From NCBI RefSeq assembly GCF_005849285.1, contig NZ_CP040517.1:2300501-2364500 (forward strand): a DNA stretch of 64,000 nt, in the 5' to 3' direction. Below are positions 34,456 through 42,870 of the stretch, piece by piece. A model generated the notes under the pieces. That model saw nothing but the letters and a program-made list of their open reading frames with translations. It was not told where the DNA came from and searched no databases. Positions within the stretch are counted from its first letter, which is position 1. Each line of letters opens with the position of its first letter. A program made the position numbers and the translations under genes. The stretch comes from Luteithermobacter gelatinilyticus (GTDB lineage: Bacteria > Pseudomonadota > Alphaproteobacteria > Sphingomonadales > Emcibacteraceae).

Positions 34456-35645
34456 CGCCCCGCCAGAACGCCATTCTCGTCTTCAACGCCGGATCTTCCA
34501 GCATCAAGGCCGCCTTGTATGGTTTGTCGGAAGATCGGCACGCGCCCCTTGAGCTCATCAGCCGCTTTCATCTGTCGGGGCTCAGAGGCCCGCATCCGCA
34601 AATCCGACTTACCGACGCCCAGGAAAAGGTTCTGCTGGAACGCTCCTTGCCCGCCTCCTGCGATCATGAAACCGGCGCTCAAACCGTTTTGGAACGATTA
34701 CTGAAAGACGGGCAGATCAATCTTCTGGCCGTCGGCCACAGGGTTGTGCACGGCGGCAGCACATATACCGCTCCCGTGCTCATCACCGATGATGTTTTAA
34801 GGGATCTTTCCACATTTATCCGGCTTGCGCCCCAACATCAGCCCCACAATCTGCGGGCCATCCGCCTGATCCAGGAAATGCTGCCGACCCTGCCCCAGAT
34901 AGCCTGTTTCGATACCGCCTTTCACAGCAGCATGCCCGACATGGCCACGCTTGTGCCCTTGCCCCGGGACATCCGGAACAAGGGGGTGCGCAATTACGGT
35001 TTTCACGGCCTGTCTTATGAATATATCGCCGGGCGGTTGCCGCAATTACGCAAAGACGGGCGCATATATGGACGATGTATCGTCGCCCATATGGGGCATG
35101 GGGTCAGCATGTGTGCCCTGAAAGACGGCAAAAGCATCGCCACAAGTATGGGATTTACGGCACTGGCGGGATTGCCCATGGGATTTCGTTCCGGCACTGT
35201 GGATCCCGGCATTCTGCTTTACCTTCTGGAAGAAGAGGGGCTCTCCGTGGCCGAACTCAAGGACCTTTTATACCATAAATCAGGGCTTTACGGCCTGTCA
35301 GGCGTGAGCGATGACGTACGGGACCTGTTACGGAAGGACAGCCCCGATACCCGGCGGGCGCTCGACTATTTCGCTTACCGCATAAACCGGGAAATCGGCT
35401 CGCTTACGGCCGCTTTGGGCGGGCTGGACGCACTGGTTTTTACCGCCGGCATCGGAGAAAATTCCCCGGAAATCCGCCGCCAGGTCTGTGCGCTTGCCGC
35501 CTGGCTCGATATTCGCCTTGATGAGGGGAAGAATGCCCAAAATGCCGCGCTGATCAGCACCCCCGACAGCCCGGTCGAAGTCTGGGTCATCCCGACCAAT
35601 GAGGAAGTGATGATCGCCCGGCATACCATCGCCCTGCTCCCCTGA
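34452..35645 (+). CDS. ackA: Acetate kinase
   Basis: This 397-residue kinase has the ASKHA signatures of acetate kinase: NAGSSSIKAAL near the N-terminus, HRVVHGG, CFDTAFHSSMP, YGFHGLSYEY and FTAGIGENSPEIR. It makes acetyl phosphate or ATP with the partner transferase upstream. The ATG at 34452 overlaps the transferase stop (ATGA); the frame runs back to 34392 but that part has no family match. Confidence 0.93.
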   Translation: MTPRQNAILVFNAGSSSIKAALYGLSEDRHAPLELISRFHLSGLRGPHPQIRLTDAQEKVLLERSLPASCDHETGAQTVLERLLKDGQINLLAVGHRVVHGGSTYTAPVLITDDVLRDLSTFIRLAPQHQPHNLRAIRLIQEMLPTLPQIACFDTAFHSSMPDMATLVPLPRDIRNKGVRNYGFHGLSYEYIAGRLPQLRKDGRIYGRCIVAHMGHGVSMCALKDGKSIATSMGFTALAGLPMGFRSGTVDPGILLYLLEEEGLSVAELKDLLYHKSGLYGLSGVSDDVRDLLRKDSPDTRRALDYFAYRINREIGSLTAALGGLDALVFTAGIGENSPEIRRQVCALAAWLDIRLDEGKNAQNAALISTPDSPVEVWVIPTNEEVMIARHTIALLP

Positions 35646-35725
35646 TCCTCGCCCTCCCGACAGCGTTATCATGATACCCCTGTCCTGGTCTCACTAACAT
35701 GTGATGACACCCCCCTAATCTTGCC

Positions 35726-35757
35726 TTGACTCTGGAGTATACTTCAGAGTCCAGAAT
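35726..35757 (+). promoter_or_regulatory. MerR-type promoter with 20-bp spacer and dyad operator
   Basis: TTGACT (35726-35731) and CAGAAT (35752-35757) are 20 bp apart, the long spacer typical of MerR-family promoters. ACTCTGGAGTA and TACTTCAGAGT (35729-35750) form a dyad with one mismatch, closely resembling the ZntR/PbrR operator type. It precedes merR and would drive the whole metal operon. Confidence 0.7.
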
Positions 35758-35801
35758 TGAGATCAGACATCGGATTCTGATACCGATCACAAGAGGCAAC
35801 C

Positions 35802-36203
35802 ATGTTCATAGGCGATCTGGCGAAAAAAACAGGGATTAGCATTGATACGATCCGCTACTATGAGAAGGCCGGATTGATCTTCCCGGTTTCTGTATGCAAA
35901 TCCGGATACCGTGAATTCGACGACACGGCGGCAGAAACATTGCGCTTTATCACGCGGGCCAAACAGCTTGGCTTTTCACTCCGGGAGATTCGCGACCTGC
36001 TTGCCCTGAAAAAGACCCCTGAGACAACCTGCAAACAGGTCAAAGCACGCGCCGAACAAAAACGCGCTGAAATCATCCACAAAATACAAAGCCTCCAGGA
36101 AATGAAAAAAGAACTGGACGCCCTTGTCCACGCCTGCCGGGGAGATGAGTCCGGGCTGGAGGCCTGCTCTATTGTAAAAACGTTAGAAGGAAAGGAGCAA
36201 TAA
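35802..36203 (+). CDS. merR: MerR family metal-responsive regulator
   Basis: This 133-residue regulator has the MerR winged helix (IGDLAKKTGISIDTIRYYEKAGLI), the SGYREFDDTAAETLRFI hinge and a long dimer helix. Cys77, Cys112 and Cys122 match the spacing of the three mercury ligands of classic MerR (82, 117, 126). The operator upstream looks more like a ZntR/PbrR site, so Hg(II) is favoured by the protein but Zn, Pb or Cd are not excluded. It is the first gene of a five-gene operon rather than divergent as in Tn501. AGAGG precedes the ATG. Confidence 0.85.
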   Translation: MFIGDLAKKTGISIDTIRYYEKAGLIFPVSVCKSGYREFDDTAAETLRFITRAKQLGFSLREIRDLLALKKTPETTCKQVKARAEQKRAEIIHKIQSLQEMKKELDALVHACRGDESGLEACSIVKTLEGKEQ

Positions 36204-36204
36204 A

Positions 36205-37080
36205 CTGCGACAGTATGGGCTAAATCTGATGTTTATATTTGTGCTGCTTGCAGCCGACAAAGCCGCGGCGGCGCCGATCACCTTCAACACAGCTCTGCCG
36301 ATCAGCAAGGGCGAAATCATTTTTCGTGAACAGCTCATCTATGGCCGTGCAAAGGAGGGCGGACGCGAGATGACACGGCTGACCTTCCTGTCGGTGGCGG
36401 CCTATGGCGTCACTCCAGATCTGGCCCTCTTCGCCGTGTTGCCCGTCCTCCGAAACAAATTGAGCATGCCGGGGCTTGAACGACAGGCCACGGGCCTTGG
36501 GGACATGCGCCTGTTTAGCCGATATACCATTTACCGGCGGGATTTCCGGGGCGGCACCTTCCGCTTTGCCCCCTTTGCTGGGCTTGAACTGCCGACCGGA
36601 GAACATCAGGAACGAGATGAGCGGGGGCTACTGCCCCCTGCTCTCCAGGCTGGTTCGGGAAGCTGGGATATTGTTTTTGGTCTTATCGGCACCTATGCCA
36701 CGGTGGATTTTAACCTGGATGCTCAGGTCTCCTGGCAAGAGAACCGCAAAGCCGGCGGCATTGAGACCGGTGATGTTTTCAGGACAGACGTTTCAGTTCA
36801 ATACAGACTTTATCCGCAGGAAATCGGAGACGGCGAAATAACGGGTTTTCTTTATGGCGTGCTGGAAGCCAGTCTGGTTCATGAAGGCAAAAACCGCACT
36901 GCAAATCTGCCTGATCCCAATTCGGGCGGGACAAAACTGTTTATCTCTCCTGGCCTACAATATGCGGCAACACGCTGTATTGCCGAGGCAACTGTGCAGC
37001 TTCCCGTACTCCAGAACTTAAATGGTGCAAACCTGAAACAGGACTATGTCTTGCGCGCGGGCTTCAGGATCAATTTCTAA
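36205..37080 (+). CDS. Secreted beta-barrel-like protein in metal operon
   Basis: This protein resembles the MetA-pathway phenol-degradation/transporter-like outer membrane family, with alternating beta-strand sequence and a final aromatic FRINF. An N-terminal signal peptide ends in AAAAP. No ATG, GTG or TTG opens the frame before 36229. A CTG at 36205, seven bases after AGGAG, would give a proper n-region (LRQYGLN); the ATG at 36229 is 31 bases from that site and lacks a positive charge. I give the CTG start with caution. It may form an outer membrane channel for metal export or uptake. Confidence 0.65.
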   Translation: MRQYGLNLMFIFVLLAADKAAAAPITFNTALPISKGEIIFREQLIYGRAKEGGREMTRLTFLSVAAYGVTPDLALFAVLPVLRNKLSMPGLERQATGLGDMRLFSRYTIYRRDFRGGTFRFAPFAGLELPTGEHQERDERGLLPPALQAGSGSWDIVFGLIGTYATVDFNLDAQVSWQENRKAGGIETGDVFRTDVSVQYRLYPQEIGDGEITGFLYGVLEASLVHEGKNRTANLPDPNSGGTKLFISPGLQYAATRCIAEATVQLPVLQNLNGANLKQDYVLRAGFRINF

Positions 37081-37097
37081 AGGACGGGGCAAAGATC

Positions 37098-37406
37098 ATG
37101 AAAAGATATTTATGGTTATTGGTTTTTTTGGCACTAGGAACAGAGACAGCGCTGGCGGAAGAGGTGCAATATATCCTGCATATCGACGGAATCACCTGCC
37201 CTTTCTGCGTGGCAAGCTCGGCGAAAGCCCTTAAAAAGATCGAGGGCGTCAAGGATATCAGATCAGACTTGAAGGCGGGCACGATTACGGTATGCGCCGA
37301 TGCCCGAAAGGTTGCCTTTACGGACGAGCAGCTTACGGCGCTCTTCAGGGAAAAAGGATTTACCTACCGGGGTATGGAAAGAGCTGAACAATGCCAGCCT
37401 CTGTAA
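37098..37406 (+). CDS. merP: Periplasmic heavy-metal-binding protein, MerP-like
   Basis: This 102-residue protein has a signal peptide (YLWLLVFLALGTETALA) and an HMA domain with the metal motif GITCPFC (Cys34, Cys37). Like MerP it would bind Hg(II) or another soft metal in the periplasm and pass it to MerT. The C-terminus is longer than classic MerP and has extra Cys (TVCADAR, EQCQPL). AAGGACGGGG precedes the ATG. It overlaps the GDCCVxC gene by 16 bp. Confidence 0.85.
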   Translation: MKRYLWLLVFLALGTETALAEEVQYILHIDGITCPFCVASSAKALKKIEGVKDIRSDLKAGTITVCADARKVAFTDEQLTALFREKGFTYRGMERAEQCQPL

Positions 37407-37609
37407 GACGACACTCCATTATCACGTGCCCCTTATGCGGCTTCTCCCGGGAAGAAACCATGCCGCTCAATGCCTGCTGGTATTTTTATGACTGCTCGAA
37501 ATGCGGCGGCTTGATCAAGCCGAAGACCGGCGACTGTTGCGTGTTCTGTTCCTATGGAACAGTGCCCTGCCCGCCCGTTCAGGCAAAACGGGGGTGTTGT
37601 CATGGATAA
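37391..37609 (+). CDS. GDCCVxC domain protein
   Basis: This 72-residue Cys-rich protein has TCPLCG near residue 13, YDCSKCGG, the signature GDCCVFC at 47-53, and VPCPP and GCC near the end. The family is found with mercury transporters, and some members carry selenocysteine at the last signature Cys; here it is Cys (TGT). It probably binds metal in the cytosol, but its role is not established. It overlaps both merP and merT, so all three are coupled. Confidence 0.85.
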   Translation: MPASVRRHSIITCPLCGFSREETMPLNACWYFYDCSKCGGLIKPKTGDCCVFCSYGTVPCPPVQAKRGCCHG

Positions 37610-37991
37610 TATCAGAAAGCCAAAACAATGGGGATGGCTTGTTCTGTTCACTTCCACCGCAACGCTGGTCTGCTGCGTCATCCCCATTCTTCTCGTCAGC
37701 CTGGGCCTGGGTGCCGTCGCCGCAACCCTTTATGCAACACTGCCTATACTCACCTTTTTAGGGCTTCATAAGGCCTGGGTTTTTATCCTGACGGCCGCTA
37801 TCCTGGCTTTGGCCGGCTGGGCCCTTTACCGGCCCGGCTGGCGCTGTCCGGCTGATCCCGTACAGGCCCGGGCCTGCCTGACCACGCGAAAATGGAACAT
37901 TCGCTTGTTTTGGTTATCTTTGCTGATTTGGGGCGTGAGCTTCTTGGCGGCCTATCTTCTTCTCCCCCTCACCACATGGCTTGGCATATAG
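37602..37991 (+). CDS. merT: MerT-like mercuric ion transporter
   Basis: This 129-residue membrane protein has three hydrophobic segments, the paired Cys24-Cys25 in TLVCCVIPIL in helix one, and a cytoplasmic Cys pair (Cys82, Cys92). These match MerT, which moves Hg(II) from MerP into the cell. The ATG at 37602 has GGGGG upstream and lies eight bases inside the previous gene. No merA follows, so the imported metal's fate is unclear. Confidence 0.85.
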   Translation: MDNIRKPKQWGWLVLFTSTATLVCCVIPILLVSLGLGAVAATLYATLPILTFLGLHKAWVFILTAAILALAGWALYRPGWRCPADPVQARACLTTRKWNIRLFWLSLLIWGVSFLAAYLLLPLTTWLGI

Positions 37992-38148
37992 AGATATAGG
38001 TTTCTGACAATTATACAAAGATGCCCCTATACAGATGCCTCCCGAAACAGACAAACATGCTTACAAAGCCGCCGCCTGATTTTTTTTGTGGCGGGCGGGG
38101 AAAAATTGGTTTACATCATTGGAAAAGCCGGGGGAGAAACCTTCACTC

Positions 38149-38595
38149 ATGTCACAGATTATTCGACAGAAAAGCCTGCTCAGCGGCCTGATGCCCCGCC
38201 TTAACCGGGCCGTCAGCCTGATGCTGTTCCTGTCGATATTCTTCAACATCGTCATGACGGTTTCGGCGGCCCGAGCTGCGCCGCTCAGCCAGATTGACGG
38301 TTCATCGACCCTGGCCACAGGCGGCACTTTCTATTTGTGTTCCCCTTACGGCCTGAAATCCGTCACGCTTGATGAAAACGGCAACCCGGTGGATCATGAT
38401 ATCGCCTCCACCGTATTCTGCGTCTTCTGCCTGCCGTTCAACAAAACGGATCTGACACCGCCGGCGATGGCACACGTGCCTCTCGCCCCCGCCCCTGTCA
38501 CCGCGCCTTCATATCCCATATCCGACGCCACGCCTTTGCCGGTCGCCTTGGTTGCTGTCCCCCCGGCCCGCGCCCCCCCAATCTTTTTCCTCTAA
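38149..38595 (+). CDS. DUF2946-like secreted Cys protein
   Basis: This 148-residue protein has an N-terminal basic and hydrophobic signal (VSLMLFLSIFFNIVMTVSAARAAP), a Cys in FYLCSPYG (Cys64) and a CxxC in FCVFC (Cys91, Cys94). The C-terminus is Pro/Ala-rich. It matches the DUF2946 group often found beside copper receptors and fits a periplasmic copper-handling role. The ATG at 38149 is inside a longer open frame from 38086. The receptor gene follows after 96 bp. Confidence 0.7.
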   Translation: MSQIIRQKSLLSGLMPRLNRAVSLMLFLSIFFNIVMTVSAARAAPLSQIDGSSTLATGGTFYLCSPYGLKSVTLDENGNPVDHDIASTVFCVFCLPFNKTDLTPPAMAHVPLAPAPVTAPSYPISDATPLPVALVAVPPARAPPIFFL

Positions 38596-38691
38596 GTCCA
38601 TATTTCTCAAACCCAAATGCACCAGCCATCTTCCCAAGAGGAAGGGTAGCGTTCGCGTGTTTCAAAGACCATTTCGAGGAAAAACAAAGTA

Positions 38692-40821
38692 ATGAGTTCT
38701 TATACAAAGTTCACCACCACACAAGCGGCCTCGCTCGCCTCCTGCCTGGCCCTGATGCCTTTTATGGCCACAGCCCAGACCACCGTGATCACCGAGGGGG
38801 GAAAACAGCACACCATGATGGAGGAAGTCACGGTCACCGGCCAAATGACCGACACCCCCACCCTGTATATTGCGATCCCCAAGGATTCCGGCCTGATATC
38901 CCCCGCCGATGGCGGCGATTTTCTGCGCACGCTGCCCGGGGTCACCGGCAGCCGTATGGGCGGACACGGCATAGACCCCGTCATCCGCGGGCAGACGGCC
39001 AACCAGCTCAACATCATCAATAACGGCGCCTATATTTACAATGGATGCCCGAACCGGATGGACCCGCCGTCCTCCTATGCGGATATTCTGACCACCGACC
39101 GGGTGATTGTGCAGCGCGGCTATCAGTCCGTGCAACATGGGCCCGGCGGCAGCGGTGGTACCGTGATCTTTGAACATCAGCCGCCCGAATTCGACACCGG
39201 CGAGACTTTCAAGGCCGGCCTGGCGGCAGGCTATGAAAGCAACGGCGACAATGTCTTCACCGCCGCCGACCTGGCCGGCAAGATGGGCAAGGGCTATGTG
39301 CGCGCCACAGGGCACTTCCGGGATGCCGGCAATTATGAAGACGGCAACGGTGATGAAGTGCGCTCCTCTTTTACCCAGTATGGCGGCGCCATCGAGGCCG
39401 GTTTCAAAAACGAAACAACCGAAGCCAGCCTGGGACTCGATTATGAAAAACTTGAGGACGTGCTGTTTCCCGGCGCGGGCATGGACAGCCCCTCTTCCGA
39501 AAGCTATACCCTCCGCGGCAAACTGCGTCATGAACTGGCCGGCGGTGGCAGCCTCAAGGCCCTGGAGGCCAGCGCCTATTACTCCGACGTGGATCACCTG
39601 ATGGATAACTTCTCTTTGCGCGACCGGACAATGATGTTCCGCGCCTCGCCGTCGCAGGCCAAAACCACGGGCGGCAAGATCGTTGCCAACCTTGTCCTCG
39701 GCCAGTCGGAACTGGATCTGGGGGTTGATCTGCAAAACGCCAACCATGACGGCCAGCGCCTTGGCAATGACATGACCCCGGACATGCTGAATTTTGTCCA
39801 GTCCGTCCTGCTGCCGGACACCACGGTGCGCCAGATCGGTTTTTTTGCCGAGAATGTCGCGCCCATGGCGGACCGGATGCGTCTTAAAACAGGGCTGCGG
39901 CTTGATATTGTGGATGCCTCCCTCGACAAGGCTGATGAGGTCACCACCATGAGCATGAGGCGCGCGCCCAATGACCTATACATCAAATATTACGGCCACG
40001 CGGCCGAAGACCAGACGGAACATAACCTGGGCGGTCTTGTGCGCCTGGAATATGACGCCACCGACGACAGCACTTTTTTCCTGGGCCTAAGCCGCAGCGT
40101 CCGCACCGCCAGCGCCACCGAACGCAGCATCGCCAGCGACATGGGCAATGCGCCCGCCATGAATATGAGCTGGGTCGGCAACCCCTTTCTGGAACCGGAA
40201 AAACACTATCAGATTGACCTTGGATACGGCATCCGCAAAACGGATTGGCAGCTATTGATTTCCGCCTATTACGACAAGGTGGATGATTATATTTTCCGCG
40301 ATCACGCCCGCGCTCAGGCCGGCATCCTGGTCAGCGACGGCGCGACCATCTATCGTAATATTGATGCGGAACTGATGGGGCTGGAAATCGAGGGTCACGC
40401 CAAACTGAGCAAGCACTGGCATGTGAGCGCCGATGCCGCCTGGAGTTATGGCCAGAATGAAGATCTAGACATTCCCCTACCGCAGATTCCGCCGTTGCAG
40501 GGACAAATGACACTGACTTATGAACAGGCTGATTGGCAACTGGGCGGGCGTCTGCGGGCGGCCACCAAACAGACCCGGATTGACGATAATCCCATGACCG
40601 GCAGCGGTCGGGATACGGGTGAAACCCCGGGCTATGTCACCGTCGATCTATTCGGTCGCTACGCCATACAGAAGAATGTGACGCTGAAAGCCGGAATTTC
40701 CAACCTTTTTGACAAGACTTATGCCGATCATCTGAATCGGGAAAATCTGGATACGGGGGCTGCCGTCCAGGTTAATGAACCGGGCCGCTCCGCCTATATC
40801 CGGTTTGAAGTAAAACTCTGA
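38692..40821 (+). CDS. TonB-dependent copper receptor, OprC-like
   Basis: This 709-residue receptor has a signal peptide, a TonB box-like MEEVTVTG, a plug with RTLPGVTGSRMGG, and NGCPNRMDPPSSYA. Cys119 and Met123 form the CxxxM motif that in Pseudomonas OprC binds copper. The barrel ends in YIRFEVKL. The DUF2946 gene precedes it. A terminator follows. Copper import is well supported by the motif; mercury operon proximity suggests a broader metal locus. Confidence 0.9.
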   Translation: MSSYTKFTTTQAASLASCLALMPFMATAQTTVITEGGKQHTMMEEVTVTGQMTDTPTLYIAIPKDSGLISPADGGDFLRTLPGVTGSRMGGHGIDPVIRGQTANQLNIINNGAYIYNGCPNRMDPPSSYADILTTDRVIVQRGYQSVQHGPGGSGGTVIFEHQPPEFDTGETFKAGLAAGYESNGDNVFTAADLAGKMGKGYVRATGHFRDAGNYEDGNGDEVRSSFTQYGGAIEAGFKNETTEASLGLDYEKLEDVLFPGAGMDSPSSESYTLRGKLRHELAGGGSLKALEASAYYSDVDHLMDNFSLRDRTMMFRASPSQAKTTGGKIVANLVLGQSELDLGVDLQNANHDGQRLGNDMTPDMLNFVQSVLLPDTTVRQIGFFAENVAPMADRMRLKTGLRLDIVDASLDKADEVTTMSMRRAPNDLYIKYYGHAAEDQTEHNLGGLVRLEYDATDDSTFFLGLSRSVRTASATERSIASDMGNAPAMNMSWVGNPFLEPEKHYQIDLGYGIRKTDWQLLISAYYDKVDDYIFRDHARAQAGILVSDGATIYRNIDAELMGLEIEGHAKLSKHWHVSADAAWSYGQNEDLDIPLPQIPPLQGQMTLTYEQADWQLGGRLRAATKQTRIDDNPMTGSGRDTGETPGYVTVDLFGRYAIQKNVTLKAGISNLFDKTYADHLNRENLDTGAAVQVNEPGRSAYIRFEVKL

Positions 40822-40856
40822 ATTATTGATTCTGAATCATTGGGCAACTGCGTTTG

Positions 40857-40890
40857 GGGAAGGGCCTTCGAGCTCTTCCCTCTTTTTTTT
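40857..40890 (+). terminator. Rho-independent terminator after copper receptor
   Basis: GGGAAG pairs with CTTCCC around a short G/C-rich loop and is followed by TCTTTTTTTT. Confidence 0.8.
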
Positions 40891-40945
40891 GAGATTTGAG
40901 TTTTGCGGATTGATGACCGTGTCATCTGTCATGTTTTCCCCCGTC

Positions 40946-40975
40946 CGTCGCTCCCGCGCAAGCGGGAGCCCAGAG
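40946..40975. repeat. REP-like palindrome
   Basis: CTCCCGC and GCGGGAG flank GCAA, with CGTCG before and CCCAGAG after, the form of dispersed proteobacterial intergenic repeats. Confidence 0.5.
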
Positions 40976-41047
40976 TCTTTAGTCTACCAGAGTCTTTATT
41001 CTAAGAGTCCTCCCGGACAAGCCGGGCGGAACGTCTTTGGTGAAGGG

Positions 41048-41075
41048 CTGGATTGCCGCCTGCGCGGCAATGACG
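41048..41075. repeat. REP-like palindrome
   Basis: ATTGCCGC and GCGGCAAT flank CTGC, followed by GACG. It is in opposite orientation to the repeat at 40946, so the two may form a REP pair. Confidence 0.5.
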
Positions 41076-41176
41076 GGCATAGGAGAGGCATCATTGCGAA
41101 CCCGCCCCAAATTTTTTTTTGGGGGGGGCGGCGATCCACAGGGTTCATGTATTGCACCGCCACTTTAATGGACCCT

Positions 41177-41740
41177 TCATCCTCCGGCGAATAAATTTCT
41201 CTGATGCCTGTCCCGTTCCTCTCGCCATACTGCCTCGAATAACGCCAGTTCCACCATATCGCGTGGTTCACCGTCAATGACATAATGCTCCTTTCGCAAA
41301 CCCTCCTGGATGAAACCAAACCGTTCATGAAGCCGGATCACCCCGACATTGCTGGTCAATACCTCACAGCAGAGCTTATTCAGCCTCAGCCGGTCAAAGG
41401 CATGATTCAGCGCCAGAAATTCCATGACCGGTCCGCACCCTTTCGGGGCGTCGCTCTCCCCGAGATAAAAGGCCCAATCGGCCCGCCTGTGCGTTACCTG
41501 TATGTCATAAAACCCCACCACGCCCATCGGGCGCCCCTGATACAGAAAAATATGATATTCCTTGTCCGGCGCCGCCATCATTCCTGCAAACCAGCGCTCA
41601 TGTTCTTTCGTTGAAATGATATGGTTTGTATACATATGACGGCGCACATGATCCCGGTTACGCCAGTCCAAAATCCGCTCTTTGTCGCTTTCCTCGACAG
41701 GACGCAGGACATAATCCGCATAATTCAAATTCAAAGCCAT
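41177..41740 (-). CDS. pseH: Pseudaminic acid pathway N-acetyltransferase
   Basis: This 187-residue GNAT protein has NYADYVLRPVEESDKERILDWRN, WAFYLGESDAPKGCGPVMEF (CoA-binding) and VLTSNVGVIRLHERFGFIQEG. It matches PseH, which acetylates the 4-amino group of the UDP-altrosamine intermediate. It is the last gene of the pse operon, 11 bp after pseI. A ribosomal acetyltransferase is a fold-level alternative, ruled out by context. Confidence 0.88.
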   Translation of the reverse strand: MALNLNYADYVLRPVEESDKERILDWRNRDHVRRHMYTNHIISTKEHERWFAGMMAAPDKEYHIFLYQGRPMGVVGFYDIQVTHRRADWAFYLGESDAPKGCGPVMEFLALNHAFDRLRLNKLCCEVLTSNVGVIRLHERFGFIQEGLRKEHYVIDGEPRDMVELALFEAVWREERDRHQRNLFAGG

Positions 41741-41751
41741 CCAGCGCCCCC

Positions 41752-42825
41752 TTATTCTTCATGCGTTAACACATCATGCCGCAGCGGGGTTCCCCTGCTC
41801 ACATCCCGAACAAAACGCTGCCCCATCACCCGGTCCAGTTCCTTGGGCGCAAGACCGAAACCGGGGCGGATGCTGCGGACATTTTCCGGCGTAACCCTCT
41901 CCCCTGCCTTCACATCCCTGACCACATAAAGCGAACGGCGGAATTTGATATTGCCCTTTTCACTTTCAGCCCGCTCAAACCGGCCATGACCCAAAGCCTG
42001 CCAGGCGGTGAAACTGTCGCGGCACAGGGCCTTCAGGGCGTCTGGCTCCAGAGAGAAACTATCATCCGGTCCGCCGCCATCACGGTCCAGCGTCACGTGT
42101 TTTTCGATTACACAGGCCCCCAAGGCCACCGCCGCTATGGCGGTTACATTGTCAATGGTATGATCTGACAGACCCACCGGCACCTCAAAGGTCTGACGCA
42201 ACCGTAAAATAGCGTTCAGATTATAATCGGCGGCCGGAGCCGGATAGCCGCTGATGCAATGCAGCAGCACCAGTTCTTCACACCCCCCTTCCGCCGCCGC
42301 GGCAATGGCTTCGGCAATTTCCGTTTCACTGGCCAGACCGGTAGAGATAATCAGCGGTTTGCCCGTCTGCGCCACCCGCCGGATCAGCGGCAGATCAATG
42401 GCTTCGAAAGAGGCGATCTTATAGGCTGGCGTCCCCAGATCTTCCAGAAGATCCACCGCGGTCTCGTCAAAGGGAGAACTGAAAATGGTGATGCCCAGGT
42501 CCCGGGCCTTGTCAAACAGGGGGGTGTGCCAGTCCCAAGGCATATGCGCGTCCGTATAAAGCTCATACAGGGTTCTGCCGTCCCACAGCCCGCCGCGAAT
42601 CCGAAACTCTTCCGTATCACAATCCAGAGTGATGGTATCGGGCCGATAAGTCTGCAATTTGACTGCATGGGCCCCGGCCTCTTTGGCCGCCTCCATGATT
42701 GCCATGGCCCGCCCCAGGTCTCCGTTATGATTGGCGGACAGTTCGGCAATAATGTAAGGAGGATGGCCAGGGCCGATCTTCCGGCCGTCAATGGTCACTG
42801 TCTTGAGAAAAGCCTGTCCCGTCAT
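41752..42825 (-). CDS. pseI: Pseudaminic acid synthase
   Basis: This 357-residue enzyme has the NeuB/PseI barrel: YIIAELSANHNGDLGRAM, VKLQTYRPDTITLDC, FSSPFDETAVDLLEDL and VGLSDHTIDN, then a C-terminal SAF/antifreeze-like domain (LYVVRDVKAGERVTPENVRSIRPGFGL). It condenses the 2,4-diacetamido sugar with phosphoenolpyruvate. I use the ATG at 42825 with AGGCG upstream; an in-frame GTG at 42855 is possible. It lies between pseG and pseH. Confidence 0.9.
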   Translation of the reverse strand: MTGQAFLKTVTIDGRKIGPGHPPYIIAELSANHNGDLGRAMAIMEAAKEAGAHAVKLQTYRPDTITLDCDTEEFRIRGGLWDGRTLYELYTDAHMPWDWHTPLFDKARDLGITIFSSPFDETAVDLLEDLGTPAYKIASFEAIDLPLIRRVAQTGKPLIISTGLASETEIAEAIAAAAEGGCEELVLLHCISGYPAPAADYNLNAILRLRQTFEVPVGLSDHTIDNVTAIAAVALGACVIEKHVTLDRDGGGPDDSFSLEPDALKALCRDSFTAWQALGHGRFERAESEKGNIKFRRSLYVVRDVKAGERVTPENVRSIRPGFGLAPKELDRVMGQRFVRDVSRGTPLRHDVLTHEE

Positions 42826-42870
42826 TTTATTTCGCCTGTTTGTCGTCTTACCCACTATAGCCTGCCCGGG

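Larger units (their letters stand above)
40822..41176. other. Intergenic region with terminator and REP-like repeats
   Basis: This 355-bp gap separates convergent genes. It holds a terminator (40857-40890), two GC-rich palindromes (40946-40975, 41048-41075) and an A/T-centred inverted repeat near 41101-41132 (CCGCCCC...GGGGGGGGCGG around ten T). No gene is seen. Confidence 0.6.
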
